Source of the DNA: Deltaproteobacteria bacterium
GTDB taxonomy: Bacteria; Myxococcota; Myxococcia; Myxococcales; SZAS-1
DNA length: 64,000 nt
Assembly: GCA_018266075.1 (NCBI GenBank)
Contig: JAFEBB010000010.1
Coordinates: forward strand, 1 to 64,000
Direction of reading: 5' to 3'
The notes under the pieces were generated by a model. That model saw only the letters and a list, made by a program, of their open reading frames with translations, ran no database searches and was not told the origin of the DNA. The translations under genes and the position numbers were made by a program. Of the stretch, positions 13,608 to 20,255 are shown one piece after another; position 1 is the stretch's first letter, and each line of letters starts with the position of its first letter.

Positions 13608-15887
13608 CTAGAGGAAGCCCCAGCGCCGCCGCAGCGCCCACTCGGCGCCGAGCGCGAGCACGAGGAGGATCAGCGGCCAGGGCTTGTCCCAGATGGGCAG
13701 ATCCTTGCGCGAGCCCACCTCCACGACCTCGGGCTCCTGCAGCGGCAGATCCGGGACGCCGCTGCTGGGCAGCGCCATCGTCTTTCCGCCGGTGACCTCC
13801 GCCAGCTCCTGCAACAATCGCGGGCGCGGCGCAGCGTCGGCGAGCTCGGGGCCCGCGGCGCGCACGGCCACCGCGTCCGACGCCTCGCTCGGCTCGCCCG
13901 GCCCGATCTGCGCGCGGGCGATGAGCTTGTACGGCCCGGCGGCGAGCGAGCCGAAGTCCACGCGCGCGGTGCCGTCGGGGCCCGTGGTGCTCTGGCGCTC
14001 CGCGACGACACGCCCCTCGTCGACCTGAATCGCGGCGGCGTAGACCTTGGCGCCCACGGCAGGTCCGTAGTCGGGCTGGCGGACGGTGATCGTTCCCTGC
14101 ACCAGGTCGCCCGGCTCGACCATCGCGCGATCCGCCTGGATCCGCAGCGTGGTGAGATCCGGATCCTTCACCAGCCAGCGCAGCGCCTGGGTCCAGAGCT
14201 TGTCGTAGGCGCGCGCGGGCGTGCCGTTGGCAGCGGCGGGGAGCGTCCAGCTCCAGAGGCCGTCGGTCATGAGCGCCAGGCTGCGGCCGCGGCCGAACTC
14301 GCCCAGCGCCAGCACGGGAAGCTGCGTGCCCGACTGCTCCATCAGCACCTGCGCGCCCGCGCGCGCGTGGGTGACGTTCAAGCCGGGCAGCTGCGGGAGC
14401 TCGCCGTAGAGCTTCTGGTTGCCCTCGACGCTCGGCGCGAGCTGCGTGACCGGGTGCCGCGCGCCCTGCTCGGTGAGGTGCACAGAAAAAGCCTCGGGCT
14501 TGGCGGGCACGCCGTCGAACTCGACGGGCAGGATGTCGGCGAGCTCGGTGTCGTTGTAGTGGCCGTCGCCGAAGGAGTTCTCGCCGCCGATCATCGCGAA
14601 CGCGCCGCCCTCGAGCACGTAGTCGCGGATGTCGGGCAGGAACTGGTCCACCTGGTTCGCGTAGGCGCGATCCTTGTGCGCGAAGTTCTGGAAGATGACC
14701 ACGTCGAAGGTCTTGAGCTGGTCGTGGAAGATCTCGCGCACCGGGAAGGGGATGAGCGAGAGCTCGTTCTCGCTGGCGTGGGTGTTGTCGGTGGAGCTGC
14801 GCAAGATGAAGAAGCTGACGAGATCCACGTTCGGATCCTGCTTGAGCAAGCCGCGCAGGAAGCGCTCGTCCCAGCTCGGCCGGCCGACCACGAGCAGCAC
14901 GCGCATGCGATCGCGGATCACCTTGAGCACGAACGATCGGCTGTTGTTGGCGGTGACGGCCTCGCCCGGAAGGACGGGCACGCTCACCGTGTAGACGAAC
15001 TGGCCCGTCTGATCCGGCGCGAAGGAGAACTGCACCGGGTACTTCTCCTGGCCGCTGGTGAGATGAAGCGGCTGGGTGGCGACGACCTTTCCCTCGCGCT
15101 TGAGCACCACATCGATGTTCTGGCTGCCCACGCCGCGCGCGTGGATCTCGGCGTCCACGGTGACGGTGTTGCGCACGAAGGCGAAGTCGTCGACGGCGAC
15201 TTTTTCCACCGCGAGGTCCTTCAAGCTGCCCTCGCCCACGATGAGGCTCGACACCGGGACGCCCAGGCCCTTGAGCTCCGCTTTGGCTGCGGGCGTGAGG
15301 CCCTCGGCGAGGCTCTGGTTGTCGGCGCCGTCGGTGACGAGGACGATGCCCGAGAGCTTGCGGCCCGCGGTCGCGCCCTGCCCTTCGGCCGCGGCGCGAA
15401 TGGCGCCGAGCAGATCCGTGCGGCCGCCCTTCGCATCGAGCGGACCCGCAAGCCGGCCGAGATCGCTGGGCACGACTTCACGATCGAAGAGCGCGGCCTC
15501 GATGGAGAAGCGCGACTCGAGGTTTCGCCAGTCGGGCAGGCTCGCGGCGAAGTACTTCGACACGGCCTCGGCGCGTGCGGGCCCGCCCTCGCTCACCGGA
15601 AAGCCCATCGAGGCCGAGCGATCCACGAGCACGGCCAGGCGGTTCTTCACGCGCATGGTCTGCAGCAGGCGCACGCCGGGCTCGAGCAGCAGGAATGCGG
15701 CGGAGAGCATGGAGATCGTGCGCAGCGCGAGGAGCGTCCAGCGCCGCGCGCGCTTGGGCTCGCGACGCAGCCCGCGCTGGGCCAGCGCCACGCCCGCCAC
15801 CGCGCCGAGCAGCAGCAGCACCAGCGCCCACACCGGCAGCGGCGAGAGCGAGACCAGCCGCCAGGCGTTGTAGTCCGAAGAGTTCAC
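13608..15887 (-). CDS. VWA-domain membrane protein with GATase-like domain
   Basis: This 759-residue protein has two N-terminal membrane helices (about residues 15-75). A von Willebrand factor A domain follows with the metal-site motif DRSAS near residue 89 (LAVLVDRSASMGF) and the later GIVLVTDGADNQSL. The middle part (about residues 330-560) looks like a class I glutamine-amidotransferase-fold domain: VLLVVGRPSWDERF, DVVIFQNFAHKD and GGAFAMIGGENSFGDG. A beta-rich segment and a C-terminal membrane helix (WPLILLVLALGAEWAL) close the protein. This layout is known for BatA/DUF58-associated membrane proteins in bacterial MoxR-type operons. It lies 35 nt downstream of the DUF4159 gene, the usual partner in such clusters. 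Its function is probably in envelope integrity or chaperoning. Confidence 0.85.
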   Translation of the reverse strand: MNSSDYNAWRLVSLSPLPVWALVLLLLGAVAGVALAQRGLRREPKRARRWTLLALRTISMLSAAFLLLEPGVRLLQTMRVKNRLAVLVDRSASMGFPVSEGGPARAEAVSKYFAASLPDWRNLESRFSIEAALFDREVVPSDLGRLAGPLDAKGGRTDLLGAIRAAAEGQGATAGRKLSGIVLVTDGADNQSLAEGLTPAAKAELKGLGVPVSSLIVGEGSLKDLAVEKVAVDDFAFVRNTVTVDAEIHARGVGSQNIDVVLKREGKVVATQPLHLTSGQEKYPVQFSFAPDQTGQFVYTVSVPVLPGEAVTANNSRSFVLKVIRDRMRVLLVVGRPSWDERFLRGLLKQDPNVDLVSFFILRSSTDNTHASENELSLIPFPVREIFHDQLKTFDVVIFQNFAHKDRAYANQVDQFLPDIRDYVLEGGAFAMIGGENSFGDGHYNDTELADILPVEFDGVPAKPEAFSVHLTEQGARHPVTQLAPSVEGNQKLYGELPQLPGLNVTHARAGAQVLMEQSGTQLPVLALGEFGRGRSLALMTDGLWSWTLPAAANGTPARAYDKLWTQALRWLVKDPDLTTLRIQADRAMVEPGDLVQGTITVRQPDYGPAVGAKVYAAAIQVDEGRVVAERQSTTGPDGTARVDFGSLAAGPYKLIARAQIGPGEPSEASDAVAVRAAGPELADAAPRPRLLQELAEVTGGKTMALPSSGVPDLPLQEPEVVEVGSRKDLPIWDKPWPLILLVLALGAEWALRRRWGFL

Positions 15888-15922
15888 GGCGCGCGTCGGC
15901 TCGATTCAGGGGAGGCAGTGCT

Positions 15923-16669
15923 TCATCGACGGCGGCTCATGATGAACTTGAGGTGGACGGCGTCGTCTTTGTAGTCGAGGCAGAGCGCGTACATCACCAG
16001 GTTCACACCGGTGCGGATGGCGTACTCGCGCTGGTTCTCGCCGCCGGGCGTGACGTCGAACTCCCAGTCGCCGCGGTCGTCGCGGCTCCAGGCGCCGGCC
16101 ATGTCGTTGCGCGAGTACATCACCGCCGCGCGCTTGCCGACCTTCGCCATCTCCAGCGTCGGCGACTCCAGCACCCGGCCCGACGGGTGATCGAGCAGGT
16201 AGAACGTCTTGTAGACCACGTGCTCCTGCGGCACCGGCGCGAGCTCGCTCTGCGGCAGCACGCGGGCCAGCTCGCGGCGGAAGCTCTGGTCGAAGTCGGG
16301 GCGCGAGGGGTCGTTCGATTCGGCGAGCAGGAAGCCGCCGTACGTGAGGTAGCGACGCAGGTTGGCGACCTCGGCGTCGGTGAGCGGCGGCAGCGCTCCC
16401 TCGCTCCCCAGGTAGACGAACGGGCTCTTGAAGAGCTCGCGATCAGCGAGCGAGACGGTGCGGACCGCAGGCAGCACCTCGACGCTCGTGCGGGAGCTCA
16501 CCTCCCAGGCGAGCCGGCGCAGGCCGTTGGTGCGGCTGTCCCAGGTGCCGCCATGCTTGGCGAGCGCGGGCTGGAAGAGCGAGACCTCGCCGAAGGCGCG
16601 GGCGCGCGCGGGCCAGAGCGCACCGGCGCCCGCGAGCAATCCGAGCTGGAGGAAATCCCGGCGGCGCAT
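15923..16669 (-). CDS. DUF4159 protein with Tat signal
   Basis: This 248-residue protein begins MRRRDFLQLGLLAGAGALWP. The twin-arginine RRRDFLQ motif and hydrophobic stretch indicate Tat export, ending near ARAFG. The mature part matches the DUF4159 pattern: a solvent-facing domain with PFVYLGSEGALPPLTDAEV, LRRYLTYGGFLLAESNDPS and FDQSFRRELARVLPQSEL. It ends with ALCLDYKDDAVHLKFIMSRR. These proteins sit beside VWA/BatA and GATase-like membrane proteins in MoxR-type loci, as here. The start at 16669 was chosen because it gives the Tat signal. Upstream lies a 9-bp hairpin (16682-16706) and then the RAYT element. Confidence 0.85.
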   Translation of the reverse strand: MRRRDFLQLGLLAGAGALWPARARAFGEVSLFQPALAKHGGTWDSRTNGLRRLAWEVSSRTSVEVLPAVRTVSLADRELFKSPFVYLGSEGALPPLTDAEVANLRRYLTYGGFLLAESNDPSRPDFDQSFRRELARVLPQSELAPVPQEHVVYKTFYLLDHPSGRVLESPTLEMAKVGKRAAVMYSRNDMAGAWSRDDRGDWEFDVTPGGENQREYAIRTGVNLVMYALCLDYKDDAVHLKFIMSRRR

Positions 16670-16681
16670 GGAGTTGGCGGT

Positions 16682-16706
16682 GAGAACCGGGGAACAGCCG
16701 GTTCTC
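16682..16706. promoter_or_regulatory. 9-bp hairpin in DUF4159 5' leader
   Basis: GAGAACCGG at 16682-16690 pairs with CCGGTTCTC at 16698-16706 across a 7-nt loop, only 12 bp upstream of the DUF4159 ATG. No T-run follows on either strand. It may be an operator dyad or an RNA hairpin near the ribosome-binding site. Confidence 0.4.
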
Positions 16707-16757
16707 CCTGCCATTCCGGACATTTTGCGGTCGGGGCGACCAGGCAGCAACCCAGAT

Positions 16758-17267
16758 TCAACCACTTCGGTCGGCGTTAGAAACGCCTCCTACATCCACC
16801 ACGAGGGTGTGTCGGGCGGAGGAGTGCGGATAGTCCTCGGGTTTCGTCACCAGACCGGCTCGAATGGGATTCAATCGAACGTAGTCCACCGCTACTTGGA
16901 GGCCCGCTTCGTCTCGGATCACGCGATCGTGGAAGCTCTCTTGCCAGAGCCGGCCTTCGGATCCTCGAAGTCGATTGATCCGCAGCCCTGAGAATTGCTT
17001 CCACGACTTCATCACCGTCCGAATGTTGTGTGGCGCCTGGCATTGAATGACGAGATGCACGTGATCGGGCATGACCACGTACGCATGGATTCGTGCACGC
17101 CCCATACGATGAAGCCACCCAAGCGATTCGACCACCAGGTCTGCCTCGCTCACAGAGAGCGCCTGGAAGCGATTCTCGAGGCAGGTCGTCACGAGGTGAA
17201 TCAGCCCGGGCCGATACCATCGCCCTCTGCGCAGACTGCGCTTCCCACTTCGGTCATCAACGAACAT
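16758..17267 (-). CDS. REP-associated tyrosine transposase (RAYT)
   Basis: This 169-residue protein belongs to the Y1/IS200-like HUH superfamily. It shows LIHLVTTCLENRFQAL, the HUH metal-binding motif HVHLVI (VVMPDHVHLVIQC, near residue 64), a WKQFSGLRINRL segment, and WQESFHDRVIRDEAGL. The catalytic Tyr is expected in VDYVRLNPIRAGLV. RAYTs recognise and move short REP palindromes and are usually single-copy and host-tamed. I chose ATG 17267, whose product fits the family. The frame stays open to about 17405, but that extension would cross the right repeat. An upstream terminator-like hairpin (17328-17373) would block read-through into the gene. The matching REP copies at 18782-19695 and 61625-61650 are probable substrates. 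Confidence 0.85.
   Translation of the reverse strand: MFVDDRSGKRSLRRGRWYRPGLIHLVTTCLENRFQALSVSEADLVVESLGWLHRMGRARIHAYVVMPDHVHLVIQCQAPHNIRTVMKSWKQFSGLRINRLRGSEGRLWQESFHDRVIRDEAGLQVAVDYVRLNPIRAGLVTKPEDYPHSSARHTLVVDVGGVSNADRSG
16769..16804 (-). repeat. Left REP-type terminal repeat of RAYT element
   Basis: This is the inverse of 17280-17315 with one mismatch. It contains a GGCG/CGCC stem and the GTAGGAGGCG word that parallels GTGGGAGGCG in the dispersed REPs. It encodes the residues LVVDVGGVSNADR near the C-terminus of the transposase. Confidence 0.8.
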
Positions 17268-17279
17268 GCCTTCGCCTCT

Positions 17280-17315
17280 TCGTGGTGGATGTAGGAGGCG
17301 TTTCCAACGCCGACC
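17280..17315 (+). repeat. Right REP-type terminal repeat of RAYT element
   Basis: This is the 36-bp inverse partner of 16769-16804. The core is GGCGTTTCCAACGCC, a 6-bp stem with a 3-nt loop. The dispersed copies carry GGCGCTTCCCAGCGCC, so the stem differs by compensatory changes (C to T paired with G to A). Confidence 0.8.
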
Positions 17316-17327
17316 GGAACCCTCGCG

Positions 17328-17373
17328 AAAAAAAGAACGCCGCCGGCCGCGTCCCCCCGACGCGACCGGCGGC
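17328..17373 (-). terminator. Intrinsic terminator-like hairpin (minus strand)
   Basis: The stem GCCGCCGG (17339-17346) pairs with CCGGCGGC (17366-17373). Six more base pairs lie inside, with one C-A mismatch and a 5-nt C-rich loop. On the minus strand the hairpin is followed after 4 nt by seven T residues (complement of 17328-17334). No CDS lies immediately upstream on that strand. It may insulate the RAYT gene or end a small RNA. Confidence 0.55.
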
Positions 17374-17562
17374 ATCCCGCTTCCGCTCGACAGGCCCCCT
17401 CCCACGCCCCACCCGCGCGCCCGTCGAACAGCTGCTCAGCGGACCCAACCCGTCGCCACCCGTCCCGACCGCTGATGGACACCCGTAAAGCAGCCTGCGT
17501 GCCAGCAAGGAACGTAGCGATATTGCTTGAGAGAGCTTCTTCGACACGAAAGCCATGTCCGC

Positions 17563-17586
17563 CCCGCGATCGCGCGCGATCGCGGG
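17563..17586. promoter_or_regulatory. Perfect 24-bp palindrome with two GCGATCGC cores
   Basis: The segment 17563-17586 is identical to its reverse complement and contains two GCGATCGC octamers separated by GC. It lies 100 bp upstream of the preferred wecB start and could be an operator. It overlaps the upstream open part of the wecB frame. Confidence 0.4.
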
Positions 17587-17685
17587 ACGGTCACCCCCGA
17601 ACGGGAGCAAACGCGCGGCACCGCCGTCGACACCAAGCCTGCGGCGCTCTACAACCAGCGCCCACCGCTCCCCGGACGGGTCCCC

Positions 17686-18792
17686 ATGGCCGACAAGAAG
17701 TGGATCCTGCACGTCTGCGGCGCGCGCCCGAACTTCATGAAGGTCGCGCCCATCTGGGCCGCCATCGCCGCGCGCGACAAGCTGGGCCAGAAGCTGCTCC
17801 ACACCGGCCAGCACTACGACGAGAAGATGAGCGACGTGTTCTTCGCCGAGCTCGGCCTGCCCGTTCCCGACATCTCGCTCGGCGTGGGCTCGGGCACGCA
17901 GGCGGAGCAGACCGGCAAGGTGATGGTGGCGCTGGAGAAGGTGGTGGCCGAGCAGCGGCCGGATCTCATCTCCGTGGTGGGCGACGTGAACAGCACGCTC
18001 GCGGCCGCGCTGGTGGCGGCGAAGGCGTGCATTCCCATCGCGCACGTGGAGGCCGGCTTGCGCAGCTTCGATCGCGCGATGCCCGAAGAAGTGAACCGCG
18101 TCGTCGTGGATCGGCTCTCGGATCTCCTGCTCACGCCCTCGGCGGATGGCGACGAGAACCTGCGCCGCGAGGGCGTGGATGCCTCGCGCATCGTGCGCGT
18201 GGGCAACGTGATGATCGATACCCTGCGCAAGAACCTGCCCGCAGCGCAGGCTCGGCCGATCTTGCGCGAGCTCGGGTTGAACGCGGGCGGCTACGCGTTG
18301 TGCACGCTGCACCGGCCGTCGAATGTGGACGACGCGGCGGTGCTCGGACGGATCCTCGATGCGCTCGGCGCCATCTCGCAGAAGCTGCCCCTCTTGTTTC
18401 CGGTGCACCCGCGCACGCGGAAGATGCTGGGCGCGTTCGACGCGAAGCTGAAGGCGTGGCCGCAGCTCCGGCTGTGCGAGCCGCTCGGGTACCTCGATTT
18501 TCTGGCGCTCACCAGCCAGGCCAAGCTGGTGCTCACCGACTCGGGCGGCTTGCAGGAAGAGACCACCGCGCTCGGCGTGCCGTGCTTGACCGTGCGCGAG
18601 AACACCGAGCGCCCGGCGACGGTGACCGAGGGCACGAACACCATCGTGGGAACGGATCCCAAGCGGATCGTGGCCGAAGCGGAGGCCGTGCTCGCCGGAC
18701 GCGGGAAGGCCGGGCGCGTGCCCGAGCTGTGGGATGGGAAGACGGCCGAGCGGATTGCAGAGACGTATGAGCAGTTCTTGGGTCGGCGCTAG
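17686..18792 (+). CDS. wecB: UDP-GlcNAc 2-epimerase (non-hydrolysing)
   Basis: This 368-residue enzyme interconverts UDP-GlcNAc and UDP-ManNAc for surface polysaccharide synthesis in the cytoplasm. Family landmarks are complete: VCGARPNFMKVAPIW at the N-terminus, LLHTGQHYDEKMSDVF, VVGDVNSTLAAAL, HVEAGLRSFDRAMPEE, TLHRPSNVDD and LTDSGGLQEETTALG. The ATG at 17686 (MADKKW) gives the standard length. An in-frame extension to 17527 lacks similarity. The stop codon lies inside a REP palindrome (18782-18807). The gene stands apart from the main polysaccharide block. It feeds HexNAc precursors together with the dehydrogenase/epimerase pair at 21500-23830. Confidence 0.93.
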   Translation: MADKKWILHVCGARPNFMKVAPIWAAIAARDKLGQKLLHTGQHYDEKMSDVFFAELGLPVPDISLGVGSGTQAEQTGKVMVALEKVVAEQRPDLISVVGDVNSTLAAALVAAKACIPIAHVEAGLRSFDRAMPEEVNRVVVDRLSDLLLTPSADGDENLRREGVDASRIVRVGNVMIDTLRKNLPAAQARPILRELGLNAGGYALCTLHRPSNVDDAAVLGRILDALGAISQKLPLLFPVHPRTRKMLGAFDAKLKAWPQLRLCEPLGYLDFLALTSQAKLVLTDSGGLQEETTALGVPCLTVRENTERPATVTEGTNTIVGTDPKRIVAEAEAVLAGRGKAGRVPELWDGKTAERIAETYEQFLGRR

Positions 18793-18807
18793 GAAGCGCC
18801 TCCCACA
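18782..18807 (-). repeat. REP palindrome overlapping wecB stop
   Basis: GTCGGCGCTAGGAAGCGCC followed by TCCCACA, in minus orientation. The TAG inside it serves as the wecB stop codon. It forms an inverted pair with the copy at 18855. Confidence 0.75.
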
Positions 18808-18854
18808 AACCCGGGTTCACCACTCGTCGTCGACCCACTTGGTGGACTGAGTTT

Positions 18855-18879
18855 TGTGGGAGGCGCTTCCCAGCGCCGA
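18855..18879 (+). repeat. REP palindrome
   Basis: TGTGGGAGGCGCTTCCCAGC followed by GCCGA. The core stem is GGCGCT/AGCGCC with loop TCCC. It is inverted relative to 18782-18807, giving a two-REP (BIME-like) unit after wecB. Confidence 0.8.
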
Positions 18880-18886
18880 TTCACTC

Positions 18887-18903
18887 GGAAGCGCTTCCCA
18901 CAA
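18887..18903 (-). repeat. Truncated REP palindrome
   Basis: GGAAGCGCTTCCCACAA lacks the outer GTCGGCGCT arm and has one change from the other copies. GGAAGCGCTTCC is itself a perfect 12-bp palindrome. It appears to be a decayed copy. Confidence 0.6.
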
Positions 18904-18924
18904 CAGCCCGGGTGAATTGGATCC

Positions 18925-18949
18925 TGTGGGAGGCGCTTCCAGCGCCGAC
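18925..18949 (+). repeat. REP palindrome at 3' end of NTase gene
   Basis: TGTGGGAGGCGCTTCCAGCG followed by CCGAC; it has one C fewer in the loop than its siblings. It ends 3 bp before the stop of the nucleotidyltransferase gene. Its left flank (TGGATCC) is shared with the copy at 19670. Confidence 0.75.
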
Positions 18950-18952
18950 AAC

Positions 18953-19579
18953 TCACAACTTGCGCTTCGGCGCGGTACGAGCCGGGTGCGCGCGCACGTG
19001 CCGCACCACCGTGATGAAGTACTTCGCGTACTCGCGCCCTGCTTCGTCCTGGAGCAGCCGCGAGACGCGGTTCACGTCGATCAAGCCCGAGCGGACCAAC
19101 TGCTCGACGTCGGCGCGCTGCTTGGCCTCGATGCCCGGGCTGTCGACGGCCGCCACCACCTTCATGGCCGTCAGGTTCTCCGGGCTCACCACCCGCACCT
19201 GCTTGCCGCGCACCCGCGCGCGGGCCGGGCTCGAGCAAGCCTCGAGGGAGATGGGATCGAACGCCACGAGAAGATCCACCTCGGTCCCCGTCTCGCGATC
19301 CGCGTAGACCAGGAGCGTGTCGAGGTCCTCGCGCAACACGAAGCGCGCGCCCATCTCCCGGACGAGGCGATCTTTCTCTTCCGGGTGGACCAAGACGTCG
19401 ATGTCCTCGGTGGCGCGCACCATCCCGTGGGCGCTCAGCGCCAGGGCTCCCGCAAAGGCGGTCCGACGCTTGCGGCCCAGCAGGCGCACGACCTCTTCGA
19501 AGGTGCTCCAATAGCCCCCTGGGCGCTCCCTGGTCACGAGACCCTCGAAGAACTGGATGGTGAGCTCGAGCCCGGACAT
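18953..19579 (-). CDS. AbiEii/MNT-like nucleotidyltransferase
   Basis: This 208-residue protein has a DNA polymerase beta-like nucleotidyltransferase core. AFAGALALSAHGMVRATEDIDVLV contains the D-x-D metal site (EDIDVLV, about residue 60). The third acidic residue lies in GTEVDLLVAFDP. A helical tail with LTAMKVVAAVD and KQRADVEQLVRSG resembles the AbiEii/DUF6036 group. Such enzymes include toxin components that nucleotidylate tRNA or protein, but no antitoxin gene is adjacent. I chose ATG 19579; an earlier in-frame ATG at 19621 would place the N-terminus inside a REP. The gene is bracketed by REP copies on both sides, and REP copies also flank the neighbouring HNH gene. Confidence 0.7.
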   Translation of the reverse strand: MSGLELTIQFFEGLVTRERPGGYWSTFEEVVRLLGRKRRTAFAGALALSAHGMVRATEDIDVLVHPEEKDRLVREMGARFVLREDLDTLLVYADRETGTEVDLLVAFDPISLEACSSPARARVRGKQVRVVSPENLTAMKVVAAVDSPGIEAKQRADVEQLVRSGLIDVNRVSRLLQDEAGREYAKYFITVVRHVRAHPARTAPKRKL

Positions 19580-19596
19580 CTGGCTCCATCCTAACC

Positions 19597-19622
19597 GTCG
19601 GCGCTGGGAAGCGCCTCCCACA
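19597..19622 (-). repeat. REP palindrome 5' of NTase gene
   Basis: GTCGGCGCTGGGAAGCGCCT followed by CCCACA, in minus orientation, 17 bp upstream of the nucleotidyltransferase start. It is a full-length copy with a perfect GGCGCT/AGCGCC stem. Confidence 0.8.
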
Positions 19623-19669
19623 CACCCACTTCACCAACTGGGTCACCTGCAAGTGGGTCACCTGGATCC

Positions 19670-19695
19670 TGTGGGAGGCGCTTCCCAGCGCCGAC
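19670..19695 (+). repeat. REP palindrome at 3' end of HNH gene
   Basis: TGTGGGAGGCGCTTCCCAGC followed by GCCGAC. Its last base is the first base of the HNH stop codon region. It forms an inverted pair with 19597-19622, and GGGTCACCTG direct repeats lie between them. Confidence 0.8.
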
Positions 19696-20186
19696 TATTT
19701 CCTTGGCAGCCGCTCAGTCATGAGCTGGCGCAGCGCCTGGCGGTCCTCGACCGAGAGCTGCTCGAACGGCTTCATCCGCTTCGCCACTTCGGCGAGCCAA
19801 CCGACGCTCACCCGGATCTGCTTCGCGAGCAGCGCGTGGAAGGTCGTGGTCGCATCGGCGAGCGCGGCCAGATTCGCCGACTGGAATGAGTCGAGGTGTC
19901 CGACCAGGAGGTGGTGGTTCTCGCCAGGCCGCGACGACTCGCTCTCGCAGAGCGTGATCAGGTTGCGATCGTCGAGCTCGAGGTCGGGACGCCCGAGCAG
20001 GATGCAGCAGTGAAACGGGAAGATGTGATGCACCTGCAGCGCGGCGTGAAGGTTCATCCCGGGTCCGCAGCAGACGCAGCGCGGCTGCCGCAAGAGGTGC
20101 GCACGCTCGACGCGCGGCCACTCGGGGCTCCGGACCAGACCGTGGCGCGCGGCCTCGGCCGCGCCGTGATCGATCTTCGATGACAT
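19695..20186 (-). CDS. HNH-type endonuclease-like protein
   Basis: This 163-residue protein has a recognisable HNH core. A zinc-knuckle-like CVCCG comes first, then ALQVHHIFPFHCC (paired His near residue 56), then LELDDRNLITLCESE with the central Asn. GENHHLLVGHLDSF supplies the final His. Such domains nick or cleave DNA, or bind it structurally. Two extra Cys (FHCC) and a C-terminal helical tail of about 60 residues are notable. The start at 20186 is the first ATG giving a compact protein. No methyltransferase, restriction or phage gene is adjacent, so the biological role is open. It is transcribed in the same direction as the NTase gene. Confidence 0.6.
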   Translation of the reverse strand: MSSKIDHGAAEAARHGLVRSPEWPRVERAHLLRQPRCVCCGPGMNLHAALQVHHIFPFHCCILLGRPDLELDDRNLITLCESESSRPGENHHLLVGHLDSFQSANLAALADATTTFHALLAKQIRVSVGWLAEVAKRMKPFEQLSVEDRQALRQLMTERLPRK

Positions 20187-20255
20187 GGCGATCTCCTGGC
20201 GCAACGGGAGCGCCGCGGGCCGAGCGAGCAACCTCGACCCGCGGCTCCCCCAACC

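Larger units (their letters stand above)
16769..17315. mobile_element. RAYT element bounded by 36-bp inverted repeats
   Basis: This compact 547-bp element has 36-bp terminal inverted repeats at 16769-16804 and 17280-17315 that differ at one base. Each end contains the palindrome GGCGTT-N-AACGCC. One tyrosine transposase fills the interior: its start codon is 13 bp from the right repeat, and its C-terminus is encoded in and just beyond the left repeat. This is the layout expected of a REPtron/RAYT unit. No target-site duplication could be recognised by eye. Confidence 0.8.
17316..17685. other. wecB leader region with two palindromes
   Basis: No gene is supported in these 370 bp, although the wecB frame stays open from 17527. 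The region holds a strong minus-strand terminator-like hairpin (17328-17373) and a perfect 24-bp palindrome (17563-17586). The wecB transcript probably starts here. A small minus-strand RNA ending at the hairpin is possible. Confidence 0.4.

Noticed and set aside
18953-20186. Toxin-antitoxin operon formed by the nucleotidyltransferase and HNH genes
   Set aside because: Neither protein resembles an antitoxin and they are 115 bp apart with REPs between; only a looser link is reported.
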